From positions 124,001 through 188,000 of the forward strand of contig NZ_JAUJZH010000002.1 in the NCBI RefSeq assembly GCF_030486595.1: 64,000 nt of DNA, in the 5' to 3' direction. Below, piece by piece: positions 18,612 to 27,010 of this stretch. The stretch comes from Variovorax ginsengisoli. Its GTDB lineage: Bacteria > Pseudomonadota > Gammaproteobacteria > Burkholderiales > Burkholderiaceae_C. Numbering within the stretch: position 1 is the stretch's first letter; every line of letters begins with the position of its first letter. The notes beneath the pieces were generated by a model, which saw only the letters and a list, made by a program, of their open reading frames with translations, did no database searches and was not told the DNA's origin. Position numbers and translations under genes: made by a program.

Positions 18612-18788
18612 ATGAAGACATTCGTCGCGGCGGCGTTCGCCGCCACCCTCTGCCTGGCTGCGGGCTGTGCATCGCGCGGTGCCTCGGGCGCCGACGGCGG
18701 CGGCGGTGCCGCGAGCAGCAGCAGCGGCATCACCGTGTTCGGCACGATCGACGCCAACGTCAGCAACATCAAGAACCAGAGCCGCTGA
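18612..18788 (+). CDS. Small putative lipoprotein
   Basis: A 58-residue protein. The signal peptide MKTFVAAAFAATLCLAAGC ends in the lipobox L-A-A-G-C (lipidated Cys19). The mature part is Gly/Ser-rich, then ITVFGTIDANVSNIKNQSR. I chose ATG 18612 because AAGGGG sits six bases before it. An in-frame ATG at 18597 overlaps the topB stop (ATGA) and would add five residues, so translation may be coupled to topB. No function is known. Confidence 0.75.
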   Translation: MKTFVAAAFAATLCLAAGCASRGASGADGGGGAASSSSGITVFGTIDANVSNIKNQSR

Positions 18789-18797
18789 CGGCGCGGC

Positions 18798-19679
18798 TCA
18801 ACGCATCAGCAGGGCCTGCCGCAGCAGCCGTGCCGCCCGATTGCGGATGCGGCCGGGCGCGCTGCGCAGCGGCCCCTTGGGGCTGACCTTGGCGGTGGCG
18901 CAGGCCCACAGGAAATCCTGCAGGATGGCCGTGTCATCGACCGTGTCGGTGGCGCCGTAGGTATGGAACTCAGGGTGCCACTGGGTCGCGGCGATGTAGC
19001 TGCGGCCGCGGTCGACCTTGCGGCGGATGGCTTCGGGAATGCGGTCGGGGATGCTCCACGCATCGACCTCGAAGCCGGGCGCCAGGTCCTTCACACCCTG
19101 GTGATGGATGCTGTTGACGCGCGCGCTTTCCATGCCCGGATAGAGCTTCGAGAGGCGGGAGCCGGGCGTGATGCTGATCTCGTGGAAGTTCTGGTCGTAG
19201 GTCTCGGCGTCGCGGTGCCGAAGCGCGTTCGGGTGCTGGGCCTCGATGTCCTGGTAGAGCGTGCCGCCGAAGGCCACGTTGATCAGCTGCAAGCCGCGGC
19301 AGACGCCGAAGATCGGCTTGCCGGCCTGCTCGAAGGCCTCGACCAGCGCCAGGTCGTAGAGGTCGCGGATGCGGTCGCCCACCCAGGCGTCCTTGAGCGG
19401 CACCTCGCCGTAGCTGCCGGGCCAGACATCGGCGCCGCCGTGCATCACGACGCCGTCGAGCCATTCGGCGTAGTGCGACAGCTTGGTGTCGCCGCGCGCG
19501 GTGGCGCCGGTCGGGCAGGGGACCATCACCACCATCGCGCCGGCCGACATCAGCCAGTGCGTGATCGACTGCTCCACATACTGCAGCGTCTTGTTGGTGA
19601 ACAGCGAGCGCGCCGGATCGGCGTGGGAGAAGCAGGCGGAAAGACCGATCTTGAGGCGCCCCGAAACGGTTTGTGACAT
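18798..19679 (-). CDS. Gamma-glutamyl-gamma-aminobutyrate hydrolase family protein (class I glutamine amidotransferase-like)
   Basis: A 293-residue cytosolic hydrolase of the PuuD/peptidase C26 type, which cleaves gamma-glutamyl amides such as gamma-glutamyl-GABA in putrescine breakdown. The catalytic triad is visible: C127 in IFGVCRGLQLINV, and H235 and E237 in TQWHPEF. The GGADVWP segment near 81-87 also fits the family. I start at MSQTVSGRLKIGLS; an in-frame start 40 codons upstream adds a Ser/Arg/Pro-rich stretch with no family match. It is divergent from the TIM-barrel gene across 164 bases, and no other putrescine-pathway gene lies nearby, so the substrate is open. Confidence 0.87.
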   Translation of the reverse strand: MSQTVSGRLKIGLSACFSHADPARSLFTNKTLQYVEQSITHWLMSAGAMVVMVPCPTGATARGDTKLSHYAEWLDGVVMHGGADVWPGSYGEVPLKDAWVGDRIRDLYDLALVEAFEQAGKPIFGVCRGLQLINVAFGGTLYQDIEAQHPNALRHRDAETYDQNFHEISITPGSRLSKLYPGMESARVNSIHHQGVKDLAPGFEVDAWSIPDRIPEAIRRKVDRGRSYIAATQWHPEFHTYGATDTVDDTAILQDFLWACATAKVSPKGPLRSAPGRIRNRAARLLRQALLMR

Positions 19680-19843
19680 TGGCTCTGTTGCGCCGCGAGT
19701 GCCCCGCGGCCCTGCTGTGTGGAATGGCAGTGGCCATTGTGTCGCCTTCCGGCGCGACGTGCACTGCGACGGCCAGGCTGACGCACTGTCGGACGGCATG
19801 CCGCGATGGCATCATCGATGCCCCACGACCCGGAGACAAGCAC

Positions 19844-20899
19844 ATGAAGACGATCAAGGGGCCGGCCATCTTCCTGGCCCAGTTCGCTGCCGACACGGCG
19901 CCCTTCAACTCCCTCGACGCCATCGCCGGCTGGGCCGCCGGCCTGGGCTACAAGGGCGTGCAGATACCGAGTTGGGACGCGCGCCTCTTCGACCTCCGCA
20001 AGGCGGCCGAGAGCAAGACCTATTGCGAGGAAGTCAAGGGCACGCTGGCCCGCCACGGCCTCGAGATCACCGAGCTGTCGACCCACCTGCAGGGCCAGCT
20101 GGTGGCGGTGCATCCGGCCTATGACGCCGGCTTCGACGGCTTCGCGGCCCCCGAGGTGCGCGGCGATCCGGTCAAGCGCCAGCAGTGGGCCGTGCAGCAG
20201 TTGCACTACGCGGCGCAGGCCTCGGCCCATCTCGGCCTGACGGCGCACGCGACCTTCTCGGGCGCGCTGGCCTGGCCCTACCTCTACTCGTGGCCGCCGC
20301 GCCCGGCCGGCCTGATCGAGGAGGCCTTCGACGAACTGGCGCGGCGCTGGAAGCCGATCCTCGACGCCTTCGACGAGGCCGGCGTCGACGTCTGCTACGA
20401 GATCCATCCGGGCGAGGACCTGCACGACGGCGTGAGCTACGAGATGTTCCTCGAGCGGGTCGGCAACCATCCGCGCGCCTGCCTGCTGTACGACCCGAGC
20501 CACTTCGTGCTGCAGCAGCTCGACTATCTGGCCTACATCGACCACTACCACGAGCGCATCAAGATCTTCCACGTCAAGGACGCCGAGTTCAATCCGACCG
20601 GCAAGCAGGGCGTGTACGGCGGCTTCCAGTCGTGGATCGACCGCGCCGGGCGCTTTCGCTCGCTCGGCGACGGCCAGGTCGACTTCGGCGCCATCTTCTC
20701 GAAGATGGCGGCGTATGACTTCCCGGGCTGGGCGGTGCTCGAATGGGAGTGCTGCATCAAGCACCCGGAAGACGGGGCGCGCGAAGGCGCCGAGTTCATC
20801 AAGCGCCACATCATCCGCGTGGCCGACCGTGCCTTCGACGATTTCGCCGGCGGCGGGGCCGACAGGGCGGCCAACCGGAAGATGCTCGGGATCGGCTAG
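19844..20899 (+). CDS. Sugar phosphate isomerase/epimerase-like TIM-barrel protein
   Basis: A 351-residue protein of the AP-endonuclease 2 / xylose-isomerase-like barrel family. Metal ligands expected at barrel strand ends are visible: VCYEIHPGEDLHDG, LLYDPSHFVLQQ, IKIFHVKDAEF and the C-terminal AVLEWECCIKHPEDG. Members isomerise or epimerise sugars or inositol derivatives with divalent metal. I start at MKTIKGPAIF (19844); the frame is open to 19673, but that stretch overlaps the divergent gene and looks non-coding. It is not accompanied by sugar-transport genes. The 3' end overlaps the convergent HtrA-like gene by 4 bases. The substrate is unknown. Confidence 0.85.
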   Translation: MKTIKGPAIFLAQFAADTAPFNSLDAIAGWAAGLGYKGVQIPSWDARLFDLRKAAESKTYCEEVKGTLARHGLEITELSTHLQGQLVAVHPAYDAGFDGFAAPEVRGDPVKRQQWAVQQLHYAAQASAHLGLTAHATFSGALAWPYLYSWPPRPAGLIEEAFDELARRWKPILDAFDEAGVDVCYEIHPGEDLHDGVSYEMFLERVGNHPRACLLYDPSHFVLQQLDYLAYIDHYHERIKIFHVKDAEFNPTGKQGVYGGFQSWIDRAGRFRSLGDGQVDFGAIFSKMAAYDFPGWAVLEWECCIKHPEDGAREGAEFIKRHIIRVADRAFDDFAGGGADRAANRKMLGIG

Positions 20900-21972
20900 A
20901 TCCCCTGCGGCTTGCGCAAGGTCCGCATGCGGTCGACCGCGTGCACCTTGACCTTGCGGATCTGCGTGCCCTGCTGCACGGTGAGCTCGACGTCGGCCTC
21001 GGCGTCCGGCCGGGTCCAGAGCTGCTTGTAGAAAGCCTCGAGCGTCGCCACCCGGACGCCGTCGATCTCGAGCACCACGTCGCCCGGCTGCAGGCCGGCC
21101 TCGAGCGCCGGCCCCCAGCGGTCGACCCGCACGATCTGCACATGCCCATCGCGCTCGAAGGACGAGAGCCCGAGCCAGGGCCGCACGCTGGCCCGGGTGC
21201 GCCCGGTCGACTGCATCTCGGCCAGCACCGGCCGCAGCAGCTCGACTGGCACGAACATGTTGCCCGGCAGGCGGTTCGGACCACCGGCCTCGCGCACCAG
21301 CAGGCTGCCGATGCCGACCAGCTCGCCGTCGCGGTTGAACAGCGAGGCGCCGCTGTGGTTGGCGATCGGCGGGCTGGTGAAGAGGGCGATGTCGATGTGG
21401 TACTCCCAGTTGCCGGAGAACGGCCGGGTCGCCACCAGCCGCGTGAACGCCACCTCGGTGCCGCCGCTGGCGCCAGTGGCGGCCAGCAGCGGCTCGCCCG
21501 GCCGCAGCCCGCCGACGCCGGCCAGGGGCACCGGCTCGATGCCGGGCAGCGGCACCAGCGGGCGCACTAGCGCGAAGCCGGTCGCCAGGTCGTAGGCCAC
21601 CTGGCGCGCCGGCAGCCGGCGGTCGTCCTGGGTCAGGACTTCGATGGTCTCGGCCTCCAGCAGCAGGTAGCCGATCGTGAGGATCAGCCCGTCGGGCCCG
21701 ATCACCACGCCCGATCCGCTGCGCTGCCGCCCCAGGTTCTCGGCCGAGGTGGCCCCCTCGGTGGCCGTGACCTCGAGCGCGACGACCGCGTCGCCGGCGC
21801 GCTGCAGCGCCTGCACCTGGGCCTCGGCCCGGGCGGCATCGACCGCTGGCGCAGGGGTGGCCGCCTGCGCCAGCGGGAGCCATGCCAGCGCGGCCAGCCA
21901 AACCCCGACCCACTGCGAGCACCAGCGCCGGGGCGGCGCCGGCGGCCGCTTGGCGAAGGGGTGGTTTTGCAT
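20896..21972 (-). CDS. HtrA/DegP-like periplasmic PDZ protein with a degenerate catalytic triad
   Basis: A 358-residue protein with a twin-arginine-free signal peptide (cleavage likely after A37, LAQA), a trypsin-like domain (about 55-245) and a PDZ domain (about 265-350, containing LEAGLQPGDVVLEIDG). Alignment by eye to HtrA puts Tyr102 where the catalytic His should be (LTIGYLLLEA against LTNxHVVxxA) and Gly132 where the Asp should be (DLATGFALV against DxxTDLAVL). Ser207 is present but in NHSGAS rather than GNSGGP. It is therefore probably not an active protease and may be a chaperone or scaffold. I start at MQNHPFAKRP; an in-frame start 25 codons earlier would precede the signal peptide. 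Confidence 0.82.
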   Translation of the reverse strand: MQNHPFAKRPPAPPRRWCSQWVGVWLAALAWLPLAQAATPAPAVDAARAEAQVQALQRAGDAVVALEVTATEGATSAENLGRQRSGSGVVIGPDGLILTIGYLLLEAETIEVLTQDDRRLPARQVAYDLATGFALVRPLVPLPGIEPVPLAGVGGLRPGEPLLAATGASGGTEVAFTRLVATRPFSGNWEYHIDIALFTSPPIANHSGASLFNRDGELVGIGSLLVREAGGPNRLPGNMFVPVELLRPVLAEMQSTGRTRASVRPWLGLSSFERDGHVQIVRVDRWGPALEAGLQPGDVVLEIDGVRVATLEAFYKQLWTRPDAEADVELTVQQGTQIRKVKVHAVDRMRTLRKPQGI

Positions 21973-22080
21973 GGCAGCGCTCCTTGGAACGATGACGCCA
22001 TGGTGCGCCGCAAGCGCCTCGCCCGCAAGCGCCGGGCGGACTGTCACGAAGCTGAAATAGCAACTGTCATGCCAGTCGGA

Positions 22081-22086
22081 TATAAT
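22081..22086 (+). promoter_or_regulatory. Perfect -10 box upstream of the infA-dbpA cluster
   Basis: TATAAT matches the sigma70 -10 consensus exactly. At 17 bases upstream TAGCAA is a poor -35 match, so an activator or other contacts may be needed. Two CTGTCA repeats (22041 and 22064) lie just upstream. Transcription from here would give a leader of about 270 bases before the first gene. Confidence 0.55.
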
Positions 22087-22362
22087 CCGGGGTTCGTTTC
22101 GATTTAACGACGAAGCACTTTCGTCATTTGCCGGCCGGGCTGGAGATTCTGGAGATCTCCGGGCCCCTCATGACCAGCCGGCACCACAGTGTGTTGGAGC
22201 GCCAGACCGGGCGCCCAAGATTTGCCACCACTGCCTTCGTACTTTGTTGAAGCGAACAGCGCGCTGTCCGCTCCGGTGGGCGCCATATCCGGCCGGCCTG
22301 CGCTCGTTTTATTCAATCTCAATTTCGGCATTTCGCGGCGTCGCGGGATGCCAAGGCTTTCG
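22087..22362 (+). other. Long structured 5' leader candidate ahead of the cold-shock-like cluster
   Basis: About 275 bases with no convincing gene between the -10 box and the ATG at 22363. GACGAA (22109-22114) and TTCGTC (22120-22125) form a hairpin with a 5-base loop, followed by a GC-rich stretch (about 22130-22185) with CCGGC/GCCGG-type pairings. Long structured leaders are typical of cold-shock mRNAs, and the genes that follow (an extra IF-1 and a DEAD-box helicase) fit. This is inference from context; no known riboswitch class was recognised. Confidence 0.4.
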
Positions 22363-22611
22363 ATGGACATCATTCAACACAGCATCGCAGTGGGCAAGTA
22401 CCTTGTCTCGCCGCTCATCAAGGACCTGGACGACGGCCGCTATGCGGCATCGGTCTCGATCCGATCCGGCCGCGGCAGCGGCACGCACGACCGCGTGATG
22501 CGTTTCACGCCCAGTTTTGCCAGTCACGCGGCCGCCGTCGGCTACGCGATCGACCAGGGCCTGGGCTGGATTCGCGAACGCAGCGCACCCCGTACGCCTT
22601 GCGCCGCTTGA
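22363..22611 (+). CDS. Small conserved hypothetical protein upstream of infA
   Basis: An 82-residue protein starting MDIIQHSIAVGKYLVSPLIK. The pattern DDGRYAASVSIRSGRGSGTHDRVMRF, then FASHAAAVGYAIDQGLGWI, suggests a small beta-sheet plus helix domain. I do not recognise a named family. It is 53 bases before infA on the same strand and behind the TATAAT promoter, so it is probably the first gene of the same transcript. The frame is open upstream to 22189, but the extra part reads as leader sequence. Confidence 0.65.
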   Translation: MDIIQHSIAVGKYLVSPLIKDLDDGRYAASVSIRSGRGSGTHDRVMRFTPSFASHAAAVGYAIDQGLGWIRERSAPRTPCAA

Positions 22612-22664
22612 TTCGGCACACCGATTTCCTATCCAATTACGACAACCCATTCAAAAGGTAATTC

Positions 22665-22937
22665 ATGCCCAAGGAAGAACTGATCGAAATGAACGGCGCA
22701 GTGACCGAAGTGCTGCCTGACTCCCGCTACCGCGTCACCCTCGACAACGGCCACCAGCTGATCGCCTACAGCGGCGGCAAGATGCGCAAGCACCACATCC
22801 GCATCCTGGCCGGCGACAAGGTGTCGCTCGAGCTGTCGCCCTACGACCTGACCAAGGGCCGCATCACGTTCCGCCATCTGGAACGCCGTGGTCCGCCGCC
22901 GGTCAACAGCGGCGGCAACAACTCGCAGCGCCGCTGA
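22665..22937 (+). CDS. infA: Translation initiation factor IF-1 (probably an accessory copy)
   Basis: A 90-residue S1/OB-fold protein that sits in the 30S A site during initiation. The family core is clear: [40 protein letters not shown] and [23 protein letters not shown]. It carries a C-terminal extension of about 18 residues ([14 protein letters not shown] and a basic end) beyond the usual 72. It stands outside a ribosomal-protein operon, where the main infA normally lies, so it is probably a second copy. dbpA begins 8 bases after its stop, making an infA-dbpA operon. Confidence 0.93.
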   Translation: MPKEELIEMNGAVTEVLPDSRYRVTLDNGHQLIAYSGGKMRKHHIRILAGDKVSLELSPYDLTKGRITFRHLERRGPPPVNSGGNNSQRR

Positions 22938-22945
22938 CCCCCTCC

Positions 22946-24343
22946 GTGACCGGTCTCGCCACCGACTTCGCCACGCTGCCGCTGTCGCCGCAGGCGCTCG
23001 CGAACCTGACGCAGCTCGGCTACCTGCAGATGACGCCGATCCAGGCCGCCAGCCTGCCGGTGGCGCTGCTCGGCAAGGACCTGATCGCCCAGGCCAAGAC
23101 CGGCAGCGGCAAGACCGCCGCCTTCGCGCTGGCCCTGCTGGCCAACCTCAATCCGCGCCGCTTCGCCGTCCAGGCCATGGTGCTGTGCCCGACGCGCGAG
23201 CTGGCCGACCAGGTCACGACCGAAATCCGCCGCCTGGCCCGGGCCGAGGAAAACATCAAGGTGATCACGCTCTGCGGCGGCGTCGCCCTGCGCGGCCAGC
23301 TGGCCAGCCTCGAGCACGGCGCCCACATCGTGGTCGGCACGCCGGGCCGCATCATGGACCACCTCGACCGCGGCAGCCTGAACCTCGAGGCGCTGAACAC
23401 GCTGGTGCTCGACGAAGCCGACCGGATGCTCGACATGGGCTTCTTCGAGGACATCGTGAAGGTCGCCCGGCTGTGCCCGAAGGAGCGCCAGACGCTGCTG
23501 TTCTCGGCCACCTACCCCGAGGGCATCCAGAAGCTCGCGGCGCAGTTCATGAAGAGCCCGCAGCAGATCACGGTGCAGGCCCAGCATGAGGAAGGCAAGA
23601 TCGTCCAGCGCTGGTACCAGGTCAAGAACACCGAGCGCCTGCATGCGGTCAGCCTGCTGCTGAACCACTTCCGGCCGCAAAGCTCGCTCGCCTTCTGCAA
23701 CACCAAGCAGCAATGCCGCGACCTGGTGCAGGTGCTGCAGGCCCAGGGCTTCAGCGCGCTGGCCCTGTTCGGCGAGCTCGAGCAGCGCGAACGCGACCAG
23801 GTGCTGGTGCAGTTCGCCAATCGCAGCTGCTCGGTGCTGGTGGCGACCGACGTCGCGGCGCGCGGCCTCGACATCGCCGACCTCGAGGCGGTGATCAACG
23901 TCGACGTCACACCCGACTCCGAGGTCCACATCCACCGCATCGGCCGCACCGGCCGCGGCGAGGCGCAAGGCCTGGCGCTCAACCTCGCGAGCATGGACGA
24001 GATGGGCAGCGTCGGCAAGATCGAGCAGCTGCAGGGCCGCGAATCCGAATGGCATCCGCTGGCCGAGCTCACGGCCGATGCCGCCGGTCCGCTGCAGCCG
24101 CCGATGGCCACCTTGCAGATCGTCGGCGGCCGCAAGGAGAAGATCCGCGCCGGCGACGTGCTGGGCGCGCTGACCGGCGAGGCCGGCTTCACGCGCGACC
24201 AGGTCGGCAAGATCAACGTCAACGAATTTTCCACTTACGTGGCGGTCGATCGGCGCATCGCGCGCGAGGCTGCGCACAAGCTTTCCACCGGCCGCGTCAA
24301 GGGCAAGACCGTCAAAGTGCGGCTGCTCGACGATGTGGCTTAA
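22946..24343 (+). CDS. dbpA: ATP-dependent RNA helicase DbpA
   Basis: A DEAD-box helicase acting in 50S ribosome assembly, targeted to 23S rRNA hairpin 92. It is 465 residues. Motifs: Q-motif with TPIQAASLPVALLG (30-43), Walker A AKTGSGKT (50-57), PTREL, LVLDEADRML (DEAD), SAT, and HRIGRTGRG (motif VI). The C-terminal RNA-binding domain characteristic of DbpA is present (about 392-465, MATLQIVGGRKEKIRAGDVLGAL and FSTYVAVDRRIAREA). It uses a GTG start at 22946, 8 bases after infA. A small basic protein follows before a terminator at 24594-24617. Confidence 0.94.
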   Translation: MTGLATDFATLPLSPQALANLTQLGYLQMTPIQAASLPVALLGKDLIAQAKTGSGKTAAFALALLANLNPRRFAVQAMVLCPTRELADQVTTEIRRLARAEENIKVITLCGGVALRGQLASLEHGAHIVVGTPGRIMDHLDRGSLNLEALNTLVLDEADRMLDMGFFEDIVKVARLCPKERQTLLFSATYPEGIQKLAAQFMKSPQQITVQAQHEEGKIVQRWYQVKNTERLHAVSLLLNHFRPQSSLAFCNTKQQCRDLVQVLQAQGFSALALFGELEQRERDQVLVQFANRSCSVLVATDVAARGLDIADLEAVINVDVTPDSEVHIHRIGRTGRGEAQGLALNLASMDEMGSVGKIEQLQGRESEWHPLAELTADAAGPLQPPMATLQIVGGRKEKIRAGDVLGALTGEAGFTRDQVGKINVNEFSTYVAVDRRIAREAAHKLSTGRVKGKTVKVRLLDDVA

Positions 24344-24378
24344 TTACGTCCTTCGATTTCTTATCACCTGAGCTTTCC

Positions 24379-24549
24379 ATGCCCAAGAAAATCCGCACCG
24401 AGGCAGACCGCATTGCCACCCCCAAGCCCGTTCCGCAACCCGGCTACAACGTCCCCAAGTCGGGTGGCGGCCAGAAGGTGAGCCTGGAGCGCGGCACCGC
24501 GACCCGCAGCAAGAAGAACCCCGGCAAGCGGGCCAAGAAGGGCGGCTGA
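24379..24549 (+). CDS. Small basic hypothetical protein
   Basis: A 56-residue, strongly basic and disordered-looking protein, MPKKIRTEADRIATPKP at the start and TRSKKNPGKRAKKGG at the end. It begins 35 bases after dbpA and ends before an intrinsic terminator, so it is probably the last gene of the cold-shock-like transcript. Its charge suggests RNA or ribosome binding, but that is only inference. No family is recognised. Confidence 0.6.
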   Translation: MPKKIRTEADRIATPKPVPQPGYNVPKSGGGQKVSLERGTATRSKKNPGKRAKKGG

Positions 24550-24593
24550 TCGCCCACCGAGTCGTCTGCGCCGCCGCGGCGCATGCACTCTCG

Positions 24594-24617
24594 AAACGCG
24601 CCCCCGGGCGCGTTTTT
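24594..24617 (+). terminator. Rho-independent terminator after the infA-dbpA cluster
   Basis: AAACGCGCCC (24594-24603) and GGGCGCGTTT (24606-24615) form a perfect 10-base stem with a very short loop, ending in TTTTT (24613-24617). It lies 45 bases after the small basic gene and closes that transcription unit. Confidence 0.85.
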
Positions 24618-24641
24618 CATTTGGATCCCAGGCCTGCACCC

Positions 24642-24962
24642 ATGTCCGACGACTACCAGATCGACATCCCGCCCTCGTTCTTCGCGGTCTACACCGACAC
24701 CAGGCAACGCCTCGCCGAGCCGATCGCGGTCGTGCGCGCCCGCTACGAGATCTGCGAGGACCTGGCCAACCACCTGCTTGCGCATGCGCAGGTCCTGCAC
24801 CACGTCGAGGTGCCCTCGGAGGACGAGATCCTGCGCCGGATCCACGCCGGGCTGGCGGTGCCCGACGCCGGGGTGTCGGGGGCGGAAGCCGAATGGATCG
24901 TACGGCGGCTGGCCGAGCTGCTGGGCTGGGACTGCCCGCCGCTCGACGCGGCGCCGGGCTAG
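24642..24962 (+). CDS. Conserved hypothetical protein
   Basis: A 106-residue acidic, helical protein starting MSDDYQIDIPPSFFAVYTD. I see no catalytic motif. Its helices (AVVRARYEICEDLANHLLAHAQ and WIVRRLAELLGW) suggest a small all-alpha domain. The ATG at 24642 is 25 bases after the terminator of the preceding unit, so it is likely a separate transcript. Relatives in Comamonadaceae are sometimes labelled as an ATPase with chaperone activity, but no nucleotide-binding motif is present here, so I do not adopt that name. Confidence 0.65.
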   Translation: MSDDYQIDIPPSFFAVYTDTRQRLAEPIAVVRARYEICEDLANHLLAHAQVLHHVEVPSEDEILRRIHAGLAVPDAGVSGAEAEWIVRRLAELLGWDCPPLDAAPG

Positions 24963-25063
24963 CAGCGGCCGCCCATCAGTGGGCCAGGTCCTCTGGCAAA
25001 GGTGGTATGGACGGCAGGACTAAACGTACGCCATCATGCGTTTTCACACGCACAGGTCCTTTC

Positions 25064-25987
25064 TTGACCGATCCATCCCTCACCCATCCGGGCCGGCGCT
25101 GGCTCAAGCGCATCCTGCTGGCGCTCGCGCTACTAGTCGCCCTGGCCGCGGCGGCCCTGTTCGCCGGCGACCAGCTGGCGCAACGGAAGATGCAACGCAA
25201 GATCGACATCCCGGCGCGGGGCGTGGCGTTCCGCGACGACGCCGCGGCGATCGAACGCGGCCGCTACCTGTTCGCCTCGCGCGGCTGCGTCGATTGCCAT
25301 GGCGCCCAGGGCGGCGGCAAGGTGTTCCTCGACGACGGCAAGGGCATGCGCATTGCCGGGCCCAACATCAGCCCGGGTCCGGGCAGCGTGGTCGCCGGTT
25401 ACACGCCGGCCGACTGGGAGCGCTCGATCCGCCACGGCGTCAATCCGCTGGGCCGGCCCCTGATGGTGATGCCGAGCGAGGACTACAACCGCTTCACCGA
25501 CGACGACCTGGCCGCGCTGGTCGCCCACCTGCGCCACATGCCGCCGGCGAGCGGCGGTGGCCCGGTGGTCGATTTGTCGCTGCCGGTGCGCGCCTTCTAT
25601 GGCTTCGGCCTGATGCAGGACGCCGCCGCCAAGATCGACCACGGGCGGCCGCCGGAGCCGCCGGTGCCCGAAGGCCTGAGCCTGAAGCACGGCGCCTACG
25701 TGGCCAACATGTGCCTGGGCTGCCATGGCGAGAAGCTCAATGGGGGCAAGATCCCCGGCGGGCCGCCCGACTGGCCCGCGGCGGCCAACCTGACGCCCGG
25801 CGAGGGCACGGCCATGACGCGCTATGCCGATGCGGCCGCCTTCCAGCAGCTCTTCAGGAGCGGCACGCGGCCCGATGGCACGCCGGTGCGGGTGATGCCC
25901 TTCGGATCGCTGCGCGAAATGAGCGACATCGACGTGCAGGCGCTGTACCTGTTCCTGAAGAGCCTGCCGCCGAGCCCGCACGGCTAG
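25064..25987 (+). CDS. Membrane-anchored dihaem cytochrome c
   Basis: A 307-residue electron carrier with two class I cytochrome c domains. Residues 13-36 form an N-terminal membrane anchor. Haem-binding motifs are C75-V-D-C78-H79 and C217-L-G-C220-H221, with likely axial methionines in the PLMVMPSEDYN and VRVMPFGSL segments. The size and two-domain layout resemble cytochrome subunits that take electrons from periplasmic dehydrogenases. I chose the TTG at 25064, which has AGG upstream and gives a normal anchor; an ATG at 25007 with AAAGGTGG upstream would add 19 residues and is also possible. No partner dehydrogenase is adjacent. It is convergent with the Bug gene 10 bases away. Confidence 0.85.
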   Translation: MTDPSLTHPGRRWLKRILLALALLVALAAAALFAGDQLAQRKMQRKIDIPARGVAFRDDAAAIERGRYLFASRGCVDCHGAQGGGKVFLDDGKGMRIAGPNISPGPGSVVAGYTPADWERSIRHGVNPLGRPLMVMPSEDYNRFTDDDLAALVAHLRHMPPASGGGPVVDLSLPVRAFYGFGLMQDAAAKIDHGRPPEPPVPEGLSLKHGAYVANMCLGCHGEKLNGGKIPGGPPDWPAAANLTPGEGTAMTRYADAAAFQQLFRSGTRPDGTPVRVMPFGSLREMSDIDVQALYLFLKSLPPSPHG

Positions 25988-25997
25988 TGCGACCGGC

Positions 25998-26975
25998 TCA
26001 GTCGACCTTCGCGCCCGACGCCTTGACCACGGCGCCCATCGCGTCCCAGTCGGCCCGCAGCAGCTTCTGGAACTCTTCGGCGTTCTGGCTGCGCGGCTCG
26101 ACGCCGAGGCGCTTGAAGCGCTCCTGGATCGCCGGATCGGCCAGCACCTTGTTGGTGGCCGCATTGAGGCGCTCGACCTCGGCCTTGGGCGTGCCGGCCG
26201 GTGCGAGCAGGCCGATCCAGGAGTCGAAGGCATAGCCCGGCAGTCCGCTTTCCGCCACGGTGGGCAGCGTGGGCAGGAACTGGCTGCGCGCCTGGCCCGT
26301 GGAGGCCAGCAGCTTCATGCGGGGGTCGTTCTGGAATCCCATCACGCCAACGCTCGACGAGATCACGGCCTGCACGCGGCCGGCCAGCACCTCGTTGACC
26401 GCCTCGCCGGTCGACTTGGTCGGGATGTGGGTCATCTCCAGGCCGGCCCTGGCGAGGAAGGACGCCATCGCAAGGTGCGTGGCGCTGCCGTTGCCGGCCG
26501 AGGCGTAGTTGTACTTGCCGGGGTTGGCCTTGACCCGCTTGATGAAGTCGGCGGTGTTCGCGACATCGAGGTCGCTCGCCACCGCGAGCACGTAGCCGGC
26601 ATTGCCGAGGTTGGCGACGCCCACGAAGTCCTTCAGCGGCTCGTAGGGCAGCTTGCTGTAGAGGAAGCCTGCGATGTGGTGGCTGGCCGCCGCCAGCACC
26701 AGCGTGTTGCCGTCCGGCGGCGCCTTGGCCACCAGGGCCGCACCGACCGTGCCGCCGGCGCCGGCCCGGTTCTCGACGATCACCGCGGCGTTGAGCGCCG
26801 CGCCCAGCTCGTTGTTGAAGGCGCGCGCCACGGTGTCCTGCACGGCGCCGGTGCCGAAGGGCACCACGATGCGGATCACGCGCTGCTGCGCGCGCGCCGG
26901 CAGCGCGGCGCCCAATGCCAGCCAGGCGGCGGCCGCGGCCAGGGATCGACGGGTCAACGGATTCGACATCTGCAT
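25998..26975 (-). CDS. Bug-family tripartite tricarboxylate receptor (TctC-like), paired with M20 gene
   Basis: A 325-residue periplasmic substrate-binding protein. The signal peptide is SLAAAAAWLALGAALPARAQ, with cleavage after ARA. Family hallmarks: IRIVVPFGTGAVQDTVARAF, VIVENRAGAGGTVGAALVAKAPPDGNTLVL and IPTKSTGEAVNEVLAGRVQA. These proteins bind small carboxylates, usually for TctAB transporters, but most members in this group of bacteria are orphans, as here. It follows the M20 amidohydrolase gene after 35 bases on the same strand, so the ligand may be a substrate or product of that enzyme. The start is ATG 26975 or the ATG two codons later. Confidence 0.92.
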   Translation of the reverse strand: MQMSNPLTRRSLAAAAAWLALGAALPARAQQRVIRIVVPFGTGAVQDTVARAFNNELGAALNAAVIVENRAGAGGTVGAALVAKAPPDGNTLVLAAASHHIAGFLYSKLPYEPLKDFVGVANLGNAGYVLAVASDLDVANTADFIKRVKANPGKYNYASAGNGSATHLAMASFLARAGLEMTHIPTKSTGEAVNEVLAGRVQAVISSSVGVMGFQNDPRMKLLASTGQARSQFLPTLPTVAESGLPGYAFDSWIGLLAPAGTPKAEVERLNAATNKVLADPAIQERFKRLGVEPRSQNAEEFQKLLRADWDAMGAVVKASGAKVD

Positions 26976-27010
26976 GCTTTCTTGTTGTGGGAAGGAAAAA
27001 AAAGGTGCGC

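Noticed and set aside
22104..22373. An 89-residue minus-strand gene in the leader region
   Set aside because: It has no ribosome binding site or family pattern and overlaps the promoter and leader of a plausible plus-strand operon.
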